Shown here one piece after another: positions 21,113 to 32,570 of a DNA stretch of 64,000 nucleotides (positions within the stretch are counted from its first letter, which is position 1; the number at the start of each line of letters is the position of its first letter). The DNA comes from Cavia porcellus. Lineage: Eukaryota; Chordata; Mammalia; Rodentia; Caviidae. The stretch lies in assembly GCF_034190915.1 (NCBI RefSeq), contig NW_026947503.1:27238532-27302531 (forward strand). Direction: 5' to 3'. The position numbers and the translations under genes were made by a program. The notes below the pieces were generated by a model that was given only the letters and a program-made list of their open reading frames with translations, did not search any database and was not told where the DNA came from.

Positions 21113-23503
21113 AAGAAGAGCATGTAGTAAAGTATTTCACGTACTGAAAGAAAACAACCTCCAATGCAGCTGGATGTACCCTGAAAAGCTATCTTTCAAA
21201 ATTATTGTGGAAATAAGATTCTTCCACTACAAAGAAAAATTGAAGAACTTTATGACCACCCAATCAACCCTACAAAGAGTACTAAAAGACATAAAATGAG
21301 ATAAAAATAACAACAGCTCCAAGAACAGTAACAGAAAGAAACCAACAAGCAGGAAAAGCAATTAAACACATGGGAAAAGTAGGGACCTGACAGTAAAAAG
21401 ATAACATGACAAAGATGAACCAATATATATCAGTCATAACTATTCATAAATGGCCTCAATTCATCAATAAAAAGAAACAGACTGGCAGAGTGTATCAAGA
21501 AACAACATTCAACAATATGCTGTATGCAAGAAACACATTCAACTCAAAAGGAAATTCAGAGACTGAAAGTCAAAGGAAGGAAAATAACGCTCCATGTAAC
21601 AGGAACCCAGAAAACACAGGGGTAGCTATTCTGTTTTCAGACAATATGAACTTCAAACTAAGAATGATTAAAAGAGACTAAAAAAAAAGATTACTACATA
21701 CTTGTTAGGAAAAAAATTAAGAGGAAGAGATATAATCATAAATATGTATGCATCAAATATGGGAGTACCCAACTATGTAAGACAAATATTAATAGTCATT
21801 GAAAAATCAAACAATAATAAAATTATTTTGGGAGAACTCACTCCATTGTCACAGACAGATCAACTAGACAAAAAATCAGCAAAGAAATGACAAACTTGAA
21901 TAAAACTTGTGAACAAATGGACTTAGTAGATATGTATACAGTGTCCCAATCAACAACATCAGAACACACATTCTTCTCAGCTACACATGGGACATTCTCA
22001 TAGACCATTCCTAAGTAAATGCAAACAAACGCAAATTATTTCATGTATATTATCTGACTATAGTTTAATGAACATTGAAAATGACAAAAGAAACCACAAA
22101 AGTTCCATAAACATGTAGAAATTAAATAGAACCCTACTAAATAACCAATGGGTCACAGCAGAAGTTAAAGAAGAAAAGAAACAATATATACAATTAAATG
22201 AAAATGCAAACACAACTTATTGGAATGCAATGTGGGATGCATTGAAAGCAGTCTTCAGAGGGACATTTATAGCAGTGAATTCTCACATGAAGAAAACAGG
22301 ATGAGCATAACTAAACAACCTAATGCTGCATCTCAAGCTTCTAGAAAAAGACTAACAAGCCAGACCCAAAGTCCAAAGATAGGAGGAAACTATGGATCAG
22401 AGCAGAAATTAATGCAATTGAGACCAAGAAAACCATACAAAAATTAATGAATCAAAAAGTTTATCCTTTGAAAGAGTAAATAAAATTGATAAATCTTTAA
22501 CCAACTTTATTTAAAAAGGAAAGAAAAACAAATTCATGCAATAAATAATGAAAGGGAGAAATAACAACAGATCCTATGGAAATTCAGAAGATCATCAATA
22601 CCTACTTTGAAAACCTTTGCTCTCATAAGATTAAAAATATGGAAAAAATGGGCAGATTGCTAGTAATGTGTGAATTAACCAACCTTTATCAAGAAGATAT
22701 AAAACTTCTGAGTAACCCAATTAATGAAATTGAAAACATAATTAAAGACTTACCAACCAAAAACATCCCAGCTATGAGGGATGCACAGCTGAATTCTACA
22801 AGAAATTTAGAGATGATTTAATACCAACACTTCTCAAACTCTTTAATGAAATTGAAAGAGAAGAAATTCCCTTTAAGTCGTTCTGGGAGGCAAAAATTAC
22901 CCTGATACCAAAGCCAGAGAAAGATCCAACAAAAAAGTAATTTACAGGTCATTCTCTATAATGAATATACATGCAAAAATCCTCAGTAACATACTAGCAA
23001 ACAGAATGTAGCAAACTGTCAAGAAGATTATATACTACGATCAAGTGAGATTCATCAGATGAAGACAGGGATGGTTCAGCATATGCAAATCAATAAATGT
23101 AATACACCATATTAACAAAACAAAAGCAAAAATCACATGATCATCTTAATAGATGCAGACAAAGCTTTTACTAAAGTTCAGCACTCATTCACGATAAAAA
23201 TTCTAGAAAAAGTAGGAATACATGTTCTCTACCTCAATCTGACAAGAGCCTTCTACGACAAACCAACAGCCAATATCACACTAAATGATCAAAAACTGAA
23301 AGCTATTACTCTAAAATCAGGAACAAGACAAGGTGGTCTCCTATCACCACTCAATTCAATATAATTTGGGGAATATTAGACCAGAGATATAAATAAAAGG
23401 GATAAGCATAGGAAAGGAATAAGTTAAATTACCATAATTCACAGGTGATATGATACCTAGAAGACCCCCAAAATTCCACCAACAGACTTCTAGACTTACT
23501 AAG

Positions 23504-23813
23504 TGATAGAACGGTGAAGGGGAGAAGAGGAGGAAGGACTAGCGACAGTGGCTGAAAAGATAAGAAGTATAAAATATAAGTCACCTTTATTTCAGGAATG
23601 CAGGGAGAGACACCCCCGACCCCCCAGGGCGTGGCATCTCCACCCCGGAGCCAGCGATCTCTCCCTCGAACACGTGGAGTGAGGCACATAAGTAGCCTCG
23701 GCCTGGGGTGGAACCCAAGGGGCATTAAGGATGCACAGGTAGCCCATTGGTCTTAGTTTGGCACCAGAGGTAATTCCTAAGGGTGGAGGACATAGGAGCT
23801 CCCTGGCTTTACA
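23504..23813 (-). mobile_element. Endogenous-retrovirus-type solo LTR inside the older L1
   Basis: A 310-bp GC-rich island within AT-rich L1 ORF2, reading TG...CA at its ends (TGATAGAACGG ... GGCTTTACA). The minus strand has CCTGAAATAAAGGTGAC, a polyadenylation signal placed as in an R region, followed by a ~95-bp tail rich in TC. There are rare CpGs (CCCGACC, CCCGGAGC, TCGAACACG). L1 text stops at 'agacttctagacttactaa' and resumes near 'gaaattag...ctacacccttcacaat', with ~100 bp of the L1 lost. I see no clear target duplication. The minus-strand frame 23429-23725 is a by-product. Confidence 0.65.
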
Positions 23814-23852
23814 GAGTGAGAAATTAGTAAAACTACACCCTTCACAATAACA

Positions 23853-23854
23853 TC

Positions 23855-23882
<28 letters not shown>
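23853..23882 (+). repeat. Poly(A) run inside L1 ORF2
   Basis: About 30 adenines interrupt the older L1, where the nested copy has only TTCAAAACATGAAATACC. It probably grew by slippage from a short A-run rather than from a SINE, since no SINE body precedes it. Confidence 0.85.
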
Positions 23883-23885
<3 letters not shown>

Positions 23886-24618
23886 ATACTTAGGAATCAA
23901 CCTAACAAAGGAAGTAAAAGATTTATACGTTGAAAATGACAGTACTCTGAAAAAAGAAATTGAAAAGGCGTTCACAAAATGGAAACATATCCCTGGCTCA
24001 TGAATGGGAAGAACCAACACTGTGAAAATGGCCATAATCCCAAAACTGTTGTAAAGATTATTGAAATCCTGATCAAAGTACTATTAGCATATCTCACAGA
24101 TTTAGAGAAAACATTGCTAAAATTCATATGGAACCATAAGAGACCTAGAACAGCAAAGCCAATCCTGGACACTATAGACAAGGCAGGAGGCATCATAATC
24201 TCAGAAATTATGCTGCAAAGCTTCTATAATTAAATCAGCATGGTACTGGTAAAAAACAAATCTGAGAATCAATGGAATGAAGCACAAGATACAGACAAAC
24301 ATATTCAGGCATCTTATTTTTGACAAAGGGGTCAAACATGTTCACTGGAGGAAAGATAGCCTCTTTAATAAGTGGTTCTGGAAAAACTGACTTTGTACAT
24401 GCTGAAGACTTAAACTAGACTTGTGCCTATCACCATGCAGTAAAGTCAAAATGGATCAAAGATTTAAATATTAAGACAAAAATACTACACCCACTGGGAG
24501 GCAAAATAGGTAGAAATCTTGAGGACATGGAGTAGGCAAAGAGGTCATGGAGAAAAACCAAACTGCACAGGAAATACATTGAAGAATAAACAACTAGCAA
24601 TTTTAACTGGTTGATCAC

Positions 24619-26614
24619 TAGTTATTAACTGTCGTCATCAGGTTATACAAGATATCCCTTGAGTCTATTCCTCTTTTCTTACGGAGATGTCCAGTTCTCT
24701 GTCCAACTATAGCTATTGCTTTTTATCTGGGCATTATCTGCATGGTTGGCAGTCAAGTGCCATCACCACTCATGCAGCTTGCTTTGCCAGTCCTTTGGCA
24801 ATCTCTACAGTCTTCGCATTATCTGCAATTCAAGCCCTGAATCCTCCCTCCCATTTCTTTTACAGGCTATTTCTACTACCATTTAGAAGACTGAAACATG
24901 TAGATAGATCTTTACTCCAAGCATTTCCTTTCAGAATGGAGAGCATTAGAGACTCTATTAGAAGTTTTGTGGACTCACCTATGCAATCTCTAGAAGGTGA
25001 ACACTAAATTAGGAGTTGAACCAAGCTGGTCTCTTATTTTACTTCAGAATCTTCTGGTTTCTCCCTTCGTGTCTGGTATTTTATGCTTATTTCATTAGGC
25101 ACATTTTTGCCATAATCACATTCCTTCAGTATTGAGGAAGAAAAATATTGAGTAGAGTTTTAAGCTTCCATTTAAAGCTTTTATCACAATTATGAGTTCC
25201 ATAAATACTGTAGTGAGAAATGTTTTCAGAAAATCAATACATTTTTGTCTTTGATTTATGGTAGAGACAAAAATTAATCTAAAATATTAGAAAATGTTTA
25301 TTTTAATACCCTTTCAATTCATGTCTTCCCAACTTAATTCTATAAACAATTACGTGGAGCTCTTAATGGGAGTTATAAGATATAATATAGTCATAAAGCT
25401 ACATTGGTTGTCTATACCAGATTGTCTCATAATTGTCATTTCTTCCACTGTACTGGCTTTTAAGATATCATCCTTCATGTTTTATAAAAAGAACACCGAG
25501 AGTGATAGTCAAAATATATGTAAGAAAGGAAAATTCTTTGGGAGAATTTTTAAAAATCAAGCCTGTCTCTCTGCTGCAGGACTTAGAGATTTTAATATGC
25601 TATGTTGGGGAACTCCAAGTGAGTGACTATATACGACAGGAGGAAGAATCCCTCAAATTTATTGGAATTCACAGGCCTTTTCAGTAGAATATCACTTGTA
25701 ATTAATATCCTGAAATAAATACTGAAAGACACTGTGTCAAATATTTAAATATTTCAATAAATTCCAAAGTGCTTTTTAAGTAAAATAATAATGAATAGCT
25801 TTCAGCACTACAAGTACTAGACAAAGTATTTAGCTATAATTTTCTTTGTAAATTTTTTTTCCACATTTTGTCATGCATAAAACTTTTATTTATTTGTAGA
25901 TTTAGATTTCGGATGATCCTTTAATATTAAGAAAGATATTGGATAATACATTAATCTATGCTTTATTTTCCCTAGATTCACAAGTTTGGAGTATTCAGTA
26001 CTTTCAATTAAAGCTAAGTATATTTTTACATGAACACATGCATACATACAGAAATCAAAGACTGTGACATCTTGATGCATTTTAGTCATGAAAACATAAG
26101 CTTCATATTGCAAGCAAACATAGCAAGAAAGTTTCTTTGTAAGCATTTGTAAAACTATAATATTAAGAGGGAATGAGGAAGATAAGAACTCTCTTTAAAA
26201 TGTGGCTTGGTCTACCCAACAACAGACACCTGAATACATGCCATAAAATTCAATTACCATCACTATGTATATGACTAGAGTTTTACATCCATCTTTTTAT
26301 GTAACAACATTTAGGACTATATGTGGACACTTTTCCAATTCTTATTCAGATATTTCTCTCTTCTAGGTTTTACCTCCTCTTCTATCTCTCCTCAAATTAA
26401 GGTATAAACTAATATCCTATTTCCCACGTGTCTCCCTTTCACATCAAGCTTTATGCCTTTAACCTCAATTTTTAAATAACTTTTCAAAACACTCGCGTAT
26501 ACTGGCTATTTTAAAGTTGGGACATTGCTTTCCTCTCACGTTACAGGACTCACTAACTGCTTTGGACAGGACTACTCCCTTAATCCTTTTCATTTTAGCA
26601 GCTATTTACCTATT
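24619..26614. other. Gene-free unique sequence
   Basis: No repeat or exon is recognised. A 106-codon frame at 24687-25007 and a 110-codon frame at 25294-25626 are among the longer ones in the window. The first is serine- and leucine-rich; the second has two hydrophobic stretches but no motif. In AT/TC-biased DNA such lengths are expected by chance. Confidence 0.45.
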
Positions 26615-26960
26615 TGTCTTAGTCAATGCAGGCTGCAATAACAAAACACCGTAAACTGGGTGGCTTACAAACAATAGAAATCAATTCCTCACACCTCTAA
26701 AGGCTGGAAAGCCAAGATCAAAACACCAGTGGATTCAGCATTGAGTGAAGGGCCTCACTGGGACAGGGGTGGTGTCTTCTAGCTGTGTCCTTAGGTGGTG
26801 GGAAGGGGTCATAGTTTTCTCCGTGCCTCATTTTTAAGGGCACTAATCCCATTTTCAAAGTTTCTGCCCCAGTGACCTAAGCACCTCTGACAGGCTCCAG
26901 CTCCTACTACCATCACCCTGGTGACTTGGTCTCAACAAACATTTCTTTATGAATGCTTAT
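26615..26960 (-). mobile_element. MLT1-type LTR
   Basis: The plus strand opens TGTCTTAGTCAATGCAGGCT, then AAACTGGGTGGCTTACAAAC, GCTGGAAAGCCAAGATCAA, then TCTAGCTGTGTCCTTAGGTG, then AAGGGCACTAATCCCATT. This is the reverse complement of an MLT1 LTR (MaLR, ancient mammalian). It is near full length. The 3' boundary is blurred by the following forward-oriented LTR. Confidence 0.85.
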
Positions 26961-26969
26961 ATGACTTTG

Positions 26970-27274
26970 GGATTAAGGGTGTGGGATTACTAAATCAGTT
27001 CACTGATTAGCTTGACACTGCTCTAATACCAGAGGCCTCTATAAAGTATAAAGGAGCAGAAAGAAGCTTCTAAGGTCCCTTGCTTGCTTTGCTGCCTTCT
27101 GCTTACTATGCACTTGTTCTCCTCTGCAATGCCTTTGTGCCAGACCACCCTGCCTTGGAGCCAACCAATCATGAACTGCAGCCTCTGCAAACCTTGAGCA
27201 AGTAAATAAATGTTTTCCCCGTTAACACTGAGTTTCAGGTAATTTGTCTCAGCAATGAGAAAAGTAACTAAGAC
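26970..27274 (+). mobile_element. MaLR-type LTR (rodent MT/ORR1-like)
   Basis: Forward orientation. A GATTAAGGGTGTGGGATTAC region leads through 'tataaagtataaaggagcag' (TATA-like), a pyrimidine-rich part, CCTTGGAGCCAACCAATCAT, then AGCAAGTAAATAAATG (polyadenylation signal). It ends in TTGTCTCAGCAATGAGAAAA GTAACTAAGACA, the classic MaLR terminus. It abuts the reverse MLT1 LTR on its left. Confidence 0.8.
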
Positions 27275-28560
27275 ACCTGTCCACTCTCTGTCCTACCTTT
27301 CTTCTTGTACTTTCGTAATCTTGGTGTTGGCAAAACCTTTTATTTAAAATGTAACCAATTATTTGTTATCAAGAAACTGCAAGACATTGATAGTTTTCTA
27401 GGAGTATTGGATGAAGTAGATGGCTTTGGCATAGCGTGTTGTCCATATTCAAAGCATTTGTAAATATCCAAGGAAGACAACAATAAAATAACTATAAGAT
27501 AATATGCAGCAGTAGACAGAAATGTGTGTGATACATACCATAATAGCTTAGGTACTCAGAAGAGACCCTTCTGCTTCTGCTGTGTGACTTCTGTACTTTC
27601 CTGATGCTGTAAATCATCAAAGGAGTCCGTAAAACACAGATTCCTGAGTTCACCCCAAAAATCCAAAACCTTTCAGGGTTGCTAGAGTACAAGAAAAGCA
27701 TTAAAGAATAGGTAGAAATTAGGTGGAGTTCAGTGGGCAAGTGCTTTGGGAGATTTTTTGGAAGAAATAGAATTTTGGTTCCAGTCTCCATCACCTGGGA
27801 AAGAGCTATTTCCAATGGATAAAGGAGCTCCTGGGACCATTGCAAAAGAAACATTTTATGAGGTGCTTTACACTATAATGCCAGATTTTTTTGAATAGTG
27901 AAATTAGCATGACCTTAAATGAAATGTCTACCTCTCTTTTTCTAGAAAGTGGTGCACTGTGTTTAAGCTTCCACCCTTTCATAGGTTTATCATACTTTTT
28001 AAATGAATACTGAAGTCAAGAGGGAATCTTATTAAATTCATTGGCTGAACCATCAGAAGCTATCATACATTTTTATCCATTTACATTAAATTCAAACCAC
28101 CAATACCCATATAATTTTTCTCTGCCTTCCCTATAGGATTAATATAAATCATGGGAGATAATTTGCAAAGATGGCTATTTAAAATTGCAGCAGAGCAGTT
28201 CATTTGGCACGATAATTCACTTTGGTGTAAAATTCAATTATTACTGACAAATAAAGGTTAGTAACTTAATCATTAAAAAGAACAGACATCTGGGTGAAGA
28301 AAAGTAAATTAGGGGATTCCCAAGTCTTTTAATTTCTACCCCCTGGTGATTCTAAAGGATTTTCAAATCTTGTGAGAGCTTTCAAAAAACATTCTCATCT
28401 CTCTTATTCTTGGATAGAATTCTTCCCATCAGTTTATTTTCAAAGTAATAAACATGTAAATACATGCCATAAGTTTATGTATTTGCACCACTCTGTAGTG
28501 GTTTTTAATCTAGACTAACTATTCAGAAAATTTGGTCTTGATTTTTCCCCTTCTGGCACA
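27275..28560. other. Gene-free unique sequence
   Basis: Nothing recognised. The minus-strand frame 27492-27854 (120 codons) is the longest motif-free frame outside repeats. It has a few hydrophobic stretches, no signal peptide I trust and no splice context to support it. Confidence 0.45.
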
Positions 28561-30420
28561 GACCAGAGAGAGAACCACAGCCCATTTGTTGGGAGCCCTG
28601 ACATCTGCTCATATGTCAGTTTTGTTTAGTTAAAATGGATTCATGTTTGTGAGAAAGGGGGCCATTTAGAGATGGCAGCAGTGGAGAAAATCAGTTCTAC
28701 TTTACCAACATTAACTCCCCTGTTTTTGCATTAATTTGTGATACACTTTCTAGCTGGGTAAACCACCATGCACAGGGGCTGACATATCAAAACATTCCAT
28801 AAATCAAAATGAGCACCAAAGGGGTCATTGGGTGTGACGGAGGTGAAGGGCTGGGATGTCTTACACCTTGGGCAAACCAGGCTCTATCTCCTGCCTCCAC
28901 GTGTCGTGCTGAGCTACAACAGAGGGCCGGTTCTGATGAGCAAGCAGCAAATCTAAAGAGCTGGAACTTGCCCTTCTCTTCATTGCAGTTCCCCACTTTG
29001 GGTAGTTAGTATGCATTTAATCTATTCATATTTGTGTTGGAATCCACCGCTCTATCCAGCCCCAAAGAACTGCCACAAAAGAGGCTTCACAGCTCAGCAT
29101 TTTCTTTCTTTTATTTATTTATTTATTTTTGCACTAAAGAAGAAAGCTGGACAACCAGTTTGTAAAATGCTGACAGAAATACACAACAATTTAGAGAGTT
29201 TCCACGCACGATCTTTAAGATTAATTGTCTTGCATTTCCTATTATTGTTCCATCTCATCCTTCCGAAATGGCTTACCGTGTACAGAGATGTTGTAAAGGT
29301 ATAGTGAGCAATGAATTATTTGCATGGAGTATAAGCATGATGCTAAACCTTTTAAAACGTCTCTACAGAGCAGAGCGGGCACTTCAGAAAGTAAATAGGT
29401 ATAATAACACACCTATGGGGTTCCCCCCTTCTCCCCGCCTTTCGTGTATTTCTTTTCAAATTGAAGAAAGCCTGACTAGGTAGCTGGCCTTTAAGCCTTC
29501 AATTAATTGAACAAAGATTTTAAAATTGTTCAATTGGTTTCATTAGGAAGTGTACAATGAAATAATAAAGTAAAACAAATGATATAAAGCAGAGCCACTA
29601 ATTAGCTCTACATGATTGATATAGCTTTGGACCAGACGTTTGATCTCAAACAAAATGCAGTTCCTTGTTAAGAGGATTTTTAATTGATGCGCAGAGAGGT
29701 ATTAGATGATGTTGGAAAATAATTACTCCAAAGCTATTCATGCATTTGGCTGAACATAACAAATGAAGTTTGGGCACTGGATCTGGCGAAGTGGACACGT
29801 GCTAATTAATAACGAGAAGAACAAGCATCTTCCAGGCGTTTTTAACCCAGTATTTGCTAGGAGATTGCTGAGCAATTATGTGCCATAATGAGGTTGTCAT
29901 ATAAACAAGTTCAACATTACTCAGATGTCAGCTGAGATTTCAAATTCATGCAACCCATATGTATTTTCTGGTTGTTATAGATTATATTGTGGCGCTAACC
30001 AATCAAGATTGCTGCTCAAAGTTCAGGTATGATTAGGATAACATCATAATGAGACAGCAAATTTTTGCTATTTTCTGATACTCAAATTAAGACTCTCCCC
30101 TTAGAATAAATAAGCAGGTACTTGAGCTCATGTCAAAGCACAATCCATTTTATAAAGAAAAAAGGAAAAGAATTTTTCTCAAAGATATGAATATTGACTA
30201 GGGTAAATATGCTCTTCATCTCTAAAAACTTGATGAACATATGCACTAAGTTACACATAATTTGTTAAATCTGACAAGAACGTTAAATTAGCATTTGGTT
30301 GGTCTCGGCCAAATTCCTTGCTCAGAAAAATGTGTGCATATTGACATGAAATTAGAGGGACTTATGGGTGAATATCTGAAGGCAGAATTTGTCTTTGTTT
30401 TATGCAAGGCTCCCCACCCC
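28560..30420. promoter_or_regulatory. Candidate conserved regulatory block (homeodomain-motif rich)
   Basis: About 1.9 kb without any repeat. TAATTA/ATTA-type homeodomain sites cluster at 29501 (AATTAATTGA), 29600 (TAATTAG), 29681 (TAATTGATGC), 29720 (TAATTAC) and 29801 (GCTAATTAAT). Others include a CATATG E-box at about 28611, CACGTG-like sites (about 28897, 29796) and ACCAATCAAGATTG near 29999. Intact, repeat-free, motif-dense blocks in gene deserts are often developmental enhancers. This is inference; I cannot measure conservation. Confidence 0.35.
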
Positions 30421-32532
30421 ATGATGGAAAGAAAAGTTAATTTGGGATATGTCATCATAGTCAAATGTAGCTGATTTAAGTATTTAGATAACTTAGTTTA
30501 AATTGTAATAAGGAAAACCTAGTTTGGGTATGAATTAAAAAGAGTGGATAATTGCTTAATAGCTCAACTTACTTTTGCAATGTATATATTCAATATCAGT
30601 AATCAATTTAATATATCTTTTTAAAGTTTATTTTATTCAATTTTTCTCTATATATTCTTAAAGTACTCTACTGCCGTGCCGGAAACATTTTCCCATTCAC
30701 TGGTGGTATACATGAATTTTAAAGACTTTTTGCATACTTTCCAGATCAAAAAATATATGTGCCTGTTGGATGTGTTTATTGGGTAGATTTGTGAGATAGT
30801 GGGAGAGAGGATGGAGTCAGAGAAAGAGGAATTCCAGACCCTGACTAGTTTCTTGATTTTTAAATGAAGGTTTACTATTTGTCCTGGTCATATACCATTC
30901 TCTACACCTGGAATTCTTTAACCTACACTGAGCAATTAATTCTCTAATTAGAGAGAGAAGTGCAGGTTTATTTACAAAGATTTTTTTTTCCTGAGAGCAT
31001 AGATTGTAAGGCACTATGAGTCTCTGATTATTGTTTGACACAGTTAACCTTGATTTTCTTGATTATTTAAATTTGTTTCTTTGCTACTCAATATTTGATT
31101 TTTAAAAGATAATAAATTATTTTATTTGCTAACAGAAAACTCATTAAATGGAGTAGTGATTAGAAAGGAAACTCAATTCTCAGATCAATCAATCAGTCCC
31201 ACCCCCTCTTTTAATTGCATAGATTGTAAGGCAAAGAGGAGACTAGACGAAAAAGGCCTTAAGCCTAGCAATTTTCTTGGCTACATGGGGACAATCGAGG
31301 CTGTAGCTGGAGCAGAAGGAAGCTACAGAAATGCTCCAAGAGAGGCGAGAATCTTCTCTGGATGGGGTCAGATGCAGATCTCATTGCTGCAGCCGAAAGA
31401 TTTGTAGGGCTTGGAGAGACGAATAAAATCTGAAGGGGTTCTGGTGGGCAGTGAGTGCCTCTTCCTCCGAAATGCATGAAACGAAGCTGCATGGCTGCCT
31501 AGTTCAATGGAGACAGAAACAGAAGTGAAAAAAGGGGAAACACAAGGAGTAAGCTGGCCTCTCTCCAAGGACAAGTCACTAGTTTTGATATGTGAGCTTG
31601 GAAATATCTAAGTCGAGCTTGAGAAGCCCCCTTCTCATGGGTTAATCATGAAACCATCTGAATAAACACTACAGAGCAAAAAAGAACAAACAAAATCTCT
31701 GAAATCTAAATGAATGGTTGAGTCTATCTTAAATGTGACTGTTGAGTGCATCCTAACACTGTCTGGAGGAAATTCTGTGAATGTTTAGTGACTTAATTAC
31801 ATACATCATTATACTGTACAATGTTAAGTGAAAGGAGAGCTATTGAAAATGTAATTACAAATTATAGCCAAGTTAAATAAATGAACAGGAATAAGACGAG
31901 AAGGAAATAAACCAGAATGCCAATATTGGTTTTGTTAGAGTAGTGAGAATATGGATCATTGACCCTTTCTTTTCCAAAGCACCTGTATATTTTTCAAAGT
32001 ATTTTTAATGAACCTTTTTTTAAAGAAAAGAATATATTACACTAATTTCTTTCAGGGCAAAGTGAGGTAACTTATGGAAGAGCACTATAATTTCCACTTT
32101 TCTATATAACTGGAAACTCCAAGCAGACTGAGCTTGCTCCATTATCCCATGACCTTGAAGAATATCAAAATGAATTGTCTTTTCTCACTTAGGAAAATGG
32201 ATTGCCTTTTCTATCGAGTTCTTGGAGGAAGAGTGAATGGGCTGGTTTCTTCATCCCACCCCGTGCCCCCACTGACTACACTAGCTTAACAGATAAGACA
32301 TTCCTTTAGGAGATATAATCTTGGCATCACTGGGCAATTTGGTTGCCCATGAAAGAAGCAATAGTCCAAGGTCCCTGTCTATGGTAGACTCAACAGCTTT
32401 TACTCTTTATCCGGTATGATATGCAATCTCAGTGAGATTTAAAATAGCTCTGAAATGCACTTGAAGAGTAAAAGAAAAATTACTCTTTTTGTGCCAGGAA
32501 GATTGTAGAATAAATATCTTCTGTTTCTTTCT

Positions 32533-32570
32533 GTACATCTGTACATCTCTGTACATCTGTACATCTCTTA
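32533..32570 (+). repeat. Short CTGTACATCT tandem array
   Basis: TGTACATCT occurs four times in about 38 bp (TGTACATCTGTACATCT, then CTGTACATCTGTACATCT). Confidence 0.85.

Larger units (their letters stand above)
21113..24618 (+). mobile_element. Older L1, 3' half (continuation of 13441-14800)
   Basis: It resumes in the ORF1 C-terminal domain (the TGTACCCTGAAAAGC block near 21175 and TTTATGACCACCCAATC near 21250), passes into ORF2 and ends inside the ORF2 C-terminal third at about 24618, so the real 3' end and 3' UTR are missing. It contains an LTR insertion (23504-23813) and an A30 run (23853-23882). Colinearity with the nested L1 is good: the endonuclease N-terminus is near 21425 and reverse-transcriptase motif A near 23145. 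Confidence 0.9.
21425..24618 (+). pseudogene. L1 ORF2 remnant (older L1)
   Basis: Recognisable parts, in order: an endonuclease start (YISVITIH at about 21426), FHEENRMSI-like finger text near 22290, a palm segment at 22840-22930, motif [15 protein letters not shown] (about 23143-23185), motif [10 protein letters not shown] (about 23313), a motif C region degraded near 23440-23455 (acaggtgatatgata), then the thumb text (24000-24240: KNQHCENGHN, LLKFIWNHKRPRTAKPIL). Motif A has Thr where the nested copy has Asp in KAFDKVQH, and the FVDD box is not intact. Many stops, so non-functional. Confidence 0.9.

Noticed and set aside
27492..27854. 120-codon minus-strand frame
   Set aside because: No domain, no splice or promoter context, and the length is within chance for 64 kb of such DNA.
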